From positions 1-6,828 of the forward strand of contig JAOTXR010000115.1 of the NCBI GenBank assembly GCA_029862285.1: a stretch of 6,828 nucleotides of DNA, read 5' to 3'. Numbering within the stretch: the first letter of the stretch is position 1; the number at the start of each line of letters is the position of its first letter. This document shows, piece after piece, positions 1 through 5,933 of this stretch. Made by a program: the position numbers and the translations under genes. Source of the stretch: Gammaproteobacteria bacterium. Lineage in GTDB: Bacteria > Pseudomonadota > Gammaproteobacteria > Steroidobacterales > JABDKV01. The notes below the pieces were generated by a model. It ran no database searches and was not told the origin of the DNA. It saw only the letters and a list, made by a program, of their open reading frames with translations.

Positions 1-634
1 TCATCGCAAAACCCTCATGCTTGAGCCCGGCTTTCAATAAGGGTACTAATTGATTCTTATTCCCGGAAAATGCCCGCGCAATAAACGAACCGCCCAGCGC
101 CAGCGCGGTTTTTACCGGGTCGATGGGCCGTTGTTCGTTGATTTCACCCTTCTTGGCCTTGCTGCCAATATCAGCCGATGCCGAAAACTGTCCTTTGGTC
201 AACCCGTAAACGCCGTTGTTTTCGATCAGGTATAGCATGTTGAGGTTACGCCGCATTGCGTGTGCGAACTGCCCCAGACCGATCGACAGCGAGTCGCCGT
301 CACCGGAGACGCCAATGTAATAGAGATCACGGGCGGCCGCATTGGCCCCGGTGGCAACAGCCGGCATACGGCCATGTACCGCGTTTATTCCGTGTGCCGT
401 ATCCAGAAAGTACGCCGGTGTCTTGGAAGAACAACCAATACCCGAGAGCTTTGCAACGCGGTGTGGTTCTATCTCAAGCTCAAAAAACGCCTGTACCAGT
501 GCCGTCGTGATTGAATCGTGTCCACAGCCTGCGCACAGAGTCGACATGCCCCCCTCGTAGTCGCGCATAGTCAGACCCAGCGCGTTGGTCCGCTGGCCCT
601 TGTATTTTATTTTTGGTTTACGGACAAAACTCAT
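1..634 (-). CDS. korB: 2-oxoacid (probably 2-oxoglutarate):acceptor oxidoreductase, beta subunit, 3' end outside the window
   Basis: This is the thiamine-diphosphate-binding beta subunit of a 2-oxoacid:ferredoxin-type oxidoreductase. The enzyme decarboxylates a 2-oxo acid in the cytoplasm and forms the acyl-CoA while passing electrons to Fe-S clusters. The reading frame starts at ATG 634-632 and stays open to the left edge, giving 211 residues. Visible motifs are CAGCGH (residues 34-39) and GIGCSSKTPAYF (65-76), which supply the first three cluster cysteines C34, C37 and C68. The diphosphate/Mg motif is GDGDS (111-115) followed by NN (139-140), then YGLTKGQFS (143-151). The fourth cluster cysteine expected in this family would lie beyond the edge; relatives usually have about 290-350 residues. 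The start overlaps the stop of the alpha gene as ATGA and has a good ribosome-binding site inside that gene. The YGLTKGQ stretch and the partner subunit favour 2-oxoglutarate over pyruvate, but the substrate is inferred. Confidence 0.95.
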   Translation of the reverse strand, partial: MSFVRKPKIKYKGQRTNALGLTMRDYEGGMSTLCAGCGHDSITTALVQAFFELEIEPHRVAKLSGIGCSSKTPAYFLDTAHGINAVHGRMPAVATGANAAARDLYYIGVSGDGDSLSIGLGQFAHAMRRNLNMLYLIENNGVYGLTKGQFSASADIGSKAKKGEINEQRPIDPVKTALALGGSFIARAFSGNKNQLVPLLKAGLKHEGFAM

Positions 635-2445
635 GCGGCAACCCCTTTCGCCAAATCCGTTTCAATAGCCTCGACGATGAACCGGGAATCTATGGGCAGA
701 CCGCTATAATGCAGCAGCGGGATCAACTTTGCAGCGTCCGGCTCCAGCTCGTTCATGATCAAAGTTCGGAGTTGAGCATCGCGATTTTGCTCTACTACAT
801 AAAGACGCTCATGTCGGTCGATAAAATCACGCACGGCGTCAGAAAACGGAAACGCAACAACTCGCATATAGTCCAGTCCGACTCCTTTGAGCACAAGTTT
901 TTCCATAGCCTCGTGCATTGCGCCGTCGCAGGAGCCCAGCGAGATCACCGCCAGCCGATTGCCAGACTCCAGGATTTTGGGTTGTGGCACCAGTTGTCTG
1001 GCGGTTTCCCACTTGCGTAACAACCTGTCGACGAGCGCCTGGTATTCGTTGGCATCCTCGGTGTACTCGGCCCGATCGTTGTGACCGGAACCACGCAGAA
1101 AATAGGCGCCTCTGGGATGTACCCCCGGCAAACTACGGTAGCAGATGCCATCACCATCAACATCGCTGTAACGATAGAAGTTTGCTGCGCTCTCCAGTTC
1201 TTCTTTGTTCAGGACCTTTCCGCGATCCGGCACATAACTGTCGTCCCAGCTCAGCTCCGGCACCATCCAGTCGTTCATGCCAATGTCCAGATCGCTCAAA
1301 ACAAACACTGGTGTCTGTAATCTCTCCGCCAGATCGAAAGCGGTTACGGCCAGTTCGAAACACTCCGCCGGATCGGCCGGAAACAGCAGCACATGCCGGG
1401 TATCACCGTGCGAGGCGTAGGCACATGACGTCAAATCACACTGTTGCGTGCGGGTGGGCATGCCGGTCGATGGACCGACACGCTGGACATCGAACAGCAC
1501 CGCCGGAATTTCGGCAAAATAGCCGAAGCCGATGAACTCGTTCATTAAAGAAATACCCGGACCACTGGTAGGCGTGAAGGCACGGGCACCATTCCAGCCC
1601 GCCCCCATCACCATGCCGATTGCCGCCAGTTCATCTTCCGCCTGAACAATGCAGAAATTTTTCTCGCCGGTATCCGGGTCAACACGGTAGCGATGACAAA
1701 AGGCCTTGAATGCATCCATCAACGATGTCGACGGCGTGATCGGATACCAGGCGCCAACCGTCGCGCCAGCATAAAGGCAACCCAGCGCTGCAGCAGTATT
1801 GCCATCAATCATTACATGGCCGGCTGTCTGGTCCATCGCCTCGACACGTAACGGCAACGGGCAATCATAATTTTCGGTCGCGTAATCATAGCCTAACTGA
1901 ATCGCCTCCAAATTCGACTCCATCAGCCTGGCCTTTGACGCAAAAGTCTCCCCCAGCAGCTGTCGAATAATGTCCAGATCGATATCCAGCAGAGCCGCGA
2001 GCGCGCCTACATAGCACACATTTTTCATGAGAATACGGGCGCGGGCACCCTCAAAATTCTCATTACATAGTCGAGAAAGCGGCACGCCGAGGACATTGAC
2101 GTCTTCGCGCACCAGATCTCGACTGCGTGGCCAGGTCGAGTCATACAACAGGTAGCCACCCGGTGACACTTCTGCCAGATCCTGTACGTAGGTCTGGGCA
2201 TTCATCGCCGCGATTAGATCGACGGATCCGGATCGGGCCGTATGGCCATCGCGAGTTACACGCACTTCGTACCAGGTCGGCAATCCCTGAATGTTCGATG
2301 GAAAATAGTTTTTCCCCATCACGGGGATACCCATACGAAAAATAGATTTCATCAGCAGACTGTTGGCACTGGCCGAGCCGGTACCATTAACATTCGCCAA
2401 CTTGATGACGAAGTCGTTTACCCGGCTTTGCGATTTTTCGGACAT
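631..2445 (-). CDS. korA: 2-oxoacid (probably 2-oxoglutarate):acceptor oxidoreductase, fused gamma-alpha subunit
   Basis: This is the large subunit of the same oxidoreductase, 604 residues long, with the gamma and alpha domains fused in one chain. Residues about 10-200 are the gamma domain (NVNGTGSASANSLL at 18-31, FPSNIQGLPTWYE at 48-60). Residues about 215-604 are the alpha (pyrimidine-binding) domain. The latter shows the family signature YPITPSTS (234-241), QAEDELAAIGMVMGAGWNGA (268-287), TPTSGPGISLMNEF (291-304), QRVGPSTGMPTRTQQ (321-335), SLPGV (438-442) and VVEQNRDAQLR (550-560). Length and domain order match KorA-type proteins. The ATG at 2445 fits because conserved sequence begins near residue 11 and a GAGG lies at 2453-2450, four bases upstream, which is slightly close. 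The start lies inside the end of the flavoprotein gene (28-base overlap) and the stop overlaps the beta start. Fused gamma-alpha chains also occur in enzymes for other 2-oxo acids, so 2-oxoglutarate is likely but not proven. Confidence 0.93.
   Translation of the reverse strand: MSEKSQSRVNDFVIKLANVNGTGSASANSLLMKSIFRMGIPVMGKNYFPSNIQGLPTWYEVRVTRDGHTARSGSVDLIAAMNAQTYVQDLAEVSPGGYLLYDSTWPRSRDLVREDVNVLGVPLSRLCNENFEGARARILMKNVCYVGALAALLDIDLDIIRQLLGETFASKARLMESNLEAIQLGYDYATENYDCPLPLRVEAMDQTAGHVMIDGNTAAALGCLYAGATVGAWYPITPSTSLMDAFKAFCHRYRVDPDTGEKNFCIVQAEDELAAIGMVMGAGWNGARAFTPTSGPGISLMNEFIGFGYFAEIPAVLFDVQRVGPSTGMPTRTQQCDLTSCAYASHGDTRHVLLFPADPAECFELAVTAFDLAERLQTPVFVLSDLDIGMNDWMVPELSWDDSYVPDRGKVLNKEELESAANFYRYSDVDGDGICYRSLPGVHPRGAYFLRGSGHNDRAEYTEDANEYQALVDRLLRKWETARQLVPQPKILESGNRLAVISLGSCDGAMHEAMEKLVLKGVGLDYMRVVAFPFSDAVRDFIDRHERLYVVEQNRDAQLRTLIMNELEPDAAKLIPLLHYSGLPIDSRFIVEAIETDLAKGVAA
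642..648 (-). promoter_or_regulatory. Ribosome-binding site of the beta-subunit gene
   Basis: Read on the minus strand this is AAAGGGG, seven bases before the ATG at 634. It lies within the last codons of the alpha-subunit gene. It supports the ATGA-overlap start of the beta gene and suggests coupled, near-equimolar translation of the two subunits. Confidence 0.7.
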
Positions 2446-4217
2446 GCCGCCTCGTCGCTGGCATACGGAATAATGAGATCAGACTTTTGCATGTCCCAGG
2501 CGGCGGTCGGACAACGTTCGGCGCAAAGACCGCAATGCACGCAAATGTTCTCGTCCTTGACCATCACCCGGGCCGTCTGTGGCAGACCCTCCGATACATA
2601 AAGGTCCTGTTCCAGGTTTTCAGCAGGCGCGCTGAGACGTGCGCGCAGATCGTCTTCATCGCCGTTGTGCGTAATTGTCAGGCAATCAACCGGGCAAATA
2701 TCAATACAAGCATCGCACTCAATACATAGTTTGGCCACAAAAACAGTCTGAATGTCGCAATTGAGGCACCGCTCGACTTCCGTCAGCGTTTGCTCGTAAG
2801 AAAATCCCAGCTCGACTTCGATATCCAGGTTCTTGAAACGCTCGTTGAGACCCACCTGTGGCATCAAACGGCGTTCGGAAGGATCGAATTCGTTACTATA
2901 ACTCCACTCGTGAATGCTCATCTTGGTGCTGGCGAGATTCATACCAAACGGCAAACGCTCCGTCAGCGACCCGCCATGGCAGTATTTGTGAATTGAGATC
3001 GCTGCCTGGTGGCCGTGTTCTACCGCCCAGATGATGTTTTTCGGGCCAAAGGCCGAATCGCCACCAAAAAAGACACCGGCCCGGGTCGACTCAAACGTCA
3101 CCGGATCAACGACCGGTACATTCCATTCATCGAATTCCAGGCCGATATCACGCTCGATCCAGGGAAAAGCATTCTCCTGGCCAATAGCAAGAATTACATC
3201 GTCACAAGGCAGCACAACATGATCGAGCGTTTTTGATTTCAGTCGCCCACTGCCATCATCATGCCATTCGACTCGCGCGAACTTCATACCAACGAGCTTG
3301 CTGTCTTGGATGACAAATTCTTCTGGTGAGTGATTGAGCAAGAGCTCGACCTGCTCCTCTTCGGCGTCTTCCAGCTCCCAGTCGGACGCTTTGAGCAGGT
3401 GCCGCGGTTTACGGGCCATGACCTTTACGTCTTTTCCGCCGAGCCGCAGGGAACTTCGGCAACAATCCATTGCCGTGTTTCCACCACCAATAATCAGGAC
3501 TTTCTCACCGATCGCGTCGATATGCTCGAAAGCGACCGATTCCAGCCAGGCAATACCAATGTGAATTCGATCGGTATCATAGCGACCAGGCAGCTCGAGG
3601 TTTTTTCCGTGGGGCGCGCCGGTACCAACAAAAACCGCGTCGTATTCCTCATCCAGCAACGACTGCATGCTCTCGACCGGCGAGTTCAGACGCAACTCAG
3701 CGCCCATATCGACGATTGCATTGATTTCAGCATCGAGTATCGCCGGCGGCAAACGGAAACGCGGGATATTACTGCGCATCAAACCACCGGTCTCGCCCAG
3801 CTTTTCGTAGATTACAACGTCGTACCCGAGCGCCAGCAGATCGTTAGCCACTGTCATCGACGCGCAACCAGCGCCGATGCAGGCCACTCGCTTGCCGTTG
3901 CCCTGCGCCGGTTTTAGCGGTAACCGCGCGCTGATGTCGTCGCTGAGATCTGCGGCAACCCGCTTGAGCCGGCAAATAGCAACCGGCTTGTCCTCGATGC
4001 GGCCACGCCGGCACGCGGGCTCACAGGGACGATCGCATACCCTGCCCAGAATACCCGGGAACACATTGGATTCGCGATTTAGCATGTAGGCGTCGGCGTA
4101 ACGGCCCTGTGCAATGAGCCGGATATACTCCGGCACATTGGTATGAGCCGGGCATGCCCATTGACAATCGACCACCTTGTGGAAATAGTCGGGATTCGAG
4201 GTATCGGTCGGTTTCAC
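2418..4217 (-). CDS. GltD-like FAD/NAD(P)H oxidoreductase with C-terminal double 4Fe-4S domain, electron-transfer partner of the oxidoreductase
   Basis: This is a 599-residue flavoprotein related to the glutamate synthase small chain and NADPH:ferredoxin oxidoreductases. The N-terminal Fe-S region has C18, C22, C61, C65 and C69 (GRVCDRPCEPAC at 58-69). The FAD Rossmann motif is IGAGCAS (114-120) with YEK (137-139) and ETGGLM (142-147). The NAD(P) fold has IIGGGNTAMDC (242-252) and MARKPRH (267-273). The second FAD contact is GGDSAFGPKNIIWAVEHG (385-402). The C-terminal ferredoxin part has CLNC (484-487), a CxxCxxCxxxCP motif (498-509) and another (559-570). It probably moves electrons between NAD(P)(H) and the KorAB clusters, like the third subunit (KorC) of the 2-oxoglutarate:NADP+ oxidoreductase that I recall from Azoarcus. 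I give no symbol because usage varies. The start is GTG 4217-4215: a stop lies 20 codons upstream with no ATG between. AGAGG at 4234-4230 is 12 bases away, a weak site. Confidence 0.9.
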   Translation of the reverse strand: MKPTDTSNPDYFHKVVDCQWACPAHTNVPEYIRLIAQGRYADAYMLNRESNVFPGILGRVCDRPCEPACRRGRIEDKPVAICRLKRVAADLSDDISARLPLKPAQGNGKRVACIGAGCASMTVANDLLALGYDVVIYEKLGETGGLMRSNIPRFRLPPAILDAEINAIVDMGAELRLNSPVESMQSLLDEEYDAVFVGTGAPHGKNLELPGRYDTDRIHIGIAWLESVAFEHIDAIGEKVLIIGGGNTAMDCCRSSLRLGGKDVKVMARKPRHLLKASDWELEDAEEEQVELLLNHSPEEFVIQDSKLVGMKFARVEWHDDGSGRLKSKTLDHVVLPCDDVILAIGQENAFPWIERDIGLEFDEWNVPVVDPVTFESTRAGVFFGGDSAFGPKNIIWAVEHGHQAAISIHKYCHGGSLTERLPFGMNLASTKMSIHEWSYSNEFDPSERRLMPQVGLNERFKNLDIEVELGFSYEQTLTEVERCLNCDIQTVFVAKLCIECDACIDICPVDCLTITHNGDEDDLRARLSAPAENLEQDLYVSEGLPQTARVMVKDENICVHCGLCAERCPTAAWDMQKSDLIIPYASDEAACPKNRKAG

Positions 4218-4226
4218 CGTTCTTTT

Positions 4227-4239
4227 TCGCCTCTGGCGA
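4227..4239. repeat. Short inverted repeat overlapping the Shine-Dalgarno-like site of the flavoprotein gene
   Basis: The arms TCGCC (4227-4231) and GGCGA (4235-4239) are perfectly complementary around a three-base centre. In the minus-strand transcript this would form a five-pair stem with an AGA loop. The AGAGG sequence, the only good Shine-Dalgarno match upstream of the GTG start, falls in its loop and 3' arm. It could hide the ribosome-binding site, but it is short enough to be chance. Confidence 0.4.
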
Positions 4240-4244
4240 TTGAC

Positions 4245-4259
4245 TGCAGCTGAGCTGCA
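4245..4259. repeat. Perfect 15-base palindrome (7-1-7) in the divergent intergenic region, candidate operator
   Basis: TGCAGCT, one central base, then AGCTGCA: the two arms are exact reverse complements. It lies about 28 bases upstream of the GTG start of the flavoprotein gene and about 52 bases upstream of the ATG of the plus-strand kinase. That is a natural place for a dimeric repressor or activator to act on one or both promoters. I do not recognise it as the site of a named regulator. Confidence 0.45.
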
Positions 4260-4310
4260 TACATAAGCCGCATATTAATGTAGTTTGACAGGGGAGCGAA
4301 GAGTCTAATC

Positions 4311-5921
4311 ATGCACGCCGACGCAGCGCAGCAGAATTTGCCCCCACTGATCCAGGCCCTGTGTCGCCCGGAGGTCTGGCCGCATCCGGTCCAGGGGGTT
4401 CGCGTCATCGAAACCCATATATCGTGGATTTTGCTGACGGGCGACTATGCCTACAAGATCAAGCGGCCGCTGGACCTGGAATTTCTGGATTTCAGCACGC
4501 TGGAAAAACGCCGTGCCGCCTGCGAGGCGGAACTGCGGCTAAATGCGCGGGTCGCTCCGGATTTGTACCAGTCGGTGGTCGCCATTAGCGGCAGTGAGTC
4601 CCGACCAGTCGTGTCCGAGCTCGACGGCCATGAACAACCCGTCCTGGAGTACGCGGTCCGGATGCGCGAGTTTCAACAGGATCTGCAACTCGACCGGCAA
4701 TTGCAGAGTGGCGATCTGACGCTTTCAGATATGGATGAGCTGGCGAGCGTAGTCGCGGTCATTCACGAACAAGCGCCGAGGTCTACGCCGGATGATGCCT
4801 GGGGCACGGTTGAGGCCATCGCCAAACCGGCGCTGGATAATTTCTCCATGCTCGAACCCCTGATCGATGACGCCGGAGACCGCAGCACGCTATTACGACT
4901 GGCCGAATGGACCACCACCCAGATAGCGCTCTTGCGGCCACGCTTCGAAGAACGCAGGAAAACGGGTTTTGTCCGCGAATGTCATGGCGATTTGCACCTG
5001 TCTAACCTGGCCCGCTTCGAAGGCAACATCGTCGCGTTCGACTGCATCGAATTCGATCCTGCCCTGCGCTGGAGAGATGTGATGTCGGAAAGCGGGTTCC
5101 TGGTAATGGACCTTGCTGCGCGCCAACGGATCGACATGGCCTGGCGGTTTCTAAACCGTTACCTGGAACTGACCGGTGACTACCACGGCGTTGCACTACT
5201 GCGTTTTTACATCGTCTACGCCTCGATGGTGCGCGCCAAGATCGCCGCCATTCGCGCCGAACAGGATATACCCGGCACCCCGGTGTACACCGAAGCGGCC
5301 CGCCACTATCGCATGCACCTGGCCCTGGCCGAACGGGCAACGCGTCCGCGCACGCCGGTGATCATTGCGACGTCCGGTTTATCCGGCGCCGGCAAGACCT
5401 GGCTCACTTCACGCCTGGCCTGCGTATTTCCGGCGATCCGCATGCGTTCTGACATCGAAAGAAAGCGTCTGTACGGATCCGGGCAGCAAACGGATGGAAC
5501 CGAAATAGAAGGCGGTCTATACAACCCGGACACTACCCGTGCAACCTACGAATACCTGCGCGATCGCGCACGCGACCTGCTTGCCGCAAATTTCGATGTG
5601 ATCGTCGATGCAACATTCCTGAAATGCGAACAGAGAAAACTATTCCTGGACCTGGCACGGGAATCGGCTGCTTCGCTGGTGATACTGCGTTGCGTTGCCG
5701 ACGATTCCGTACTGCGCGAACGCATTTTGCAACGCGAGTGGGATGGTGCCGATGCCTCACAGGCAACCCGGGCCGTGCTTGCGCATCAGCAGACAACCGC
5801 CGAGCCCCTCACGGATGAAGAACAGGCGTTCACGATTTCGGTGGACACCAGTCAGGAAACAGATCCTCTGCGTGTAGCCGGCGATATCTGCCGCAAGCTC
5901 GGCCGCGAAATCTCAGACTGA
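4311..5921 (+). CDS. Bifunctional APH-fold kinase / P-loop kinase fusion protein, substrate unknown
   Basis: This is a 536-residue cytoplasmic protein with two kinase-type domains, of the kind annotated as bifunctional aminoglycoside phosphotransferase/ATP-binding protein. The N-terminal part (about 10-330) has the aminoglycoside-phosphotransferase fold: YAYKIKRP (46-53) with likely ATP lysines, the catalytic loop HGDLHLSN (225-232, D227 and N232) and the metal-binding FDCIEF (243-248, D244). The C-terminal part (about 350-536) is a P-loop kinase of the AAA_33/gluconate-kinase/zeta-toxin type. It has Walker A GLSGAGKT (356-363), RSDIERK (379-385) and a second strand VDATF (432-436). The start is conserved in position, since ETHISWILLTG begins at residue 34 as in relatives from memory. 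All catalytic residues that I can check are present in both halves, so both may be active. The family's substrates are not established as far as I know, and the name does not imply antibiotic resistance. It diverges from the oxidoreductase operon and is followed closely by a transporter. Confidence 0.9.
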   Translation: MHADAAQQNLPPLIQALCRPEVWPHPVQGVRVIETHISWILLTGDYAYKIKRPLDLEFLDFSTLEKRRAACEAELRLNARVAPDLYQSVVAISGSESRPVVSELDGHEQPVLEYAVRMREFQQDLQLDRQLQSGDLTLSDMDELASVVAVIHEQAPRSTPDDAWGTVEAIAKPALDNFSMLEPLIDDAGDRSTLLRLAEWTTTQIALLRPRFEERRKTGFVRECHGDLHLSNLARFEGNIVAFDCIEFDPALRWRDVMSESGFLVMDLAARQRIDMAWRFLNRYLELTGDYHGVALLRFYIVYASMVRAKIAAIRAEQDIPGTPVYTEAARHYRMHLALAERATRPRTPVIIATSGLSGAGKTWLTSRLACVFPAIRMRSDIERKRLYGSGQQTDGTEIEGGLYNPDTTRATYEYLRDRARDLLAANFDVIVDATFLKCEQRKLFLDLARESAASLVILRCVADDSVLRERILQREWDGADASQATRAVLAHQQTTAEPLTDEEQAFTISVDTSQETDPLRVAGDICRKLGREISD

Positions 5922-5933
5922 CGATTGCCGCAG

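Larger units (their letters stand above)
4218..4310. promoter_or_regulatory. Divergent intergenic region carrying the promoters of both transcription units
   Basis: This 93-base gap separates the start of the minus-strand oxidoreductase operon from the start of the plus-strand kinase gene, so promoters for both should lie here or just inside the genes. I cannot assign a convincing -35/-10 pair in either direction. On the plus strand TATTAA (4273-4278) is a possible -10 with only a poor -35 about 17 bases upstream. The plus-strand gene has two purine-rich candidate ribosome-binding sites: GAAGAG (4298-4303), seven bases from its ATG, and AGGGGAG (4290-4296), fourteen bases away. Two inverted repeats sit in the half nearer the oxidoreductase operon. 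Confidence 0.6.

Noticed and set aside
918..1535. Open frame of 205 codons on the plus strand
   Set aside because: It lies wholly antisense to the well-supported gamma-alpha subunit gene. The translation is rich in Arg, Pro, His and Cys, with no recognisable domain, as expected for a shadow frame in GC-rich coding DNA.
3330..3917. Open frame of 195 codons on the plus strand
   Set aside because: It is antisense to the FAD/NAD(P) core of the flavoprotein, whose motifs are unmistakable. The plus-strand translation shows no family signature.
4021..4260. Minus-strand ATG frame overlapping the start of the flavoprotein gene
   Set aside because: It is out of frame with the conserved cysteine-rich N-terminus. 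The true frame gives CQWACPAHTNVPEYI right after the GTG start.
4285..4290. Perfect TTGACA, a possible -35 box for the plus-strand kinase
   Set aside because: The nearest -10-like sequence (TCTAAT, 4304-4309) is only 13 bases away, and a standard 17-base spacing would put the -10 on the start codon. It is treated as coincidence unless a start site is mapped.
4311..5921. Reading the APH-like gene as an aminoglycoside-resistance gene
   Set aside because: The APH fold is shared by many small-molecule kinases. The fusion to a P-loop kinase marks a broadly distributed housekeeping-type family, and there is no mobile element or resistance context.
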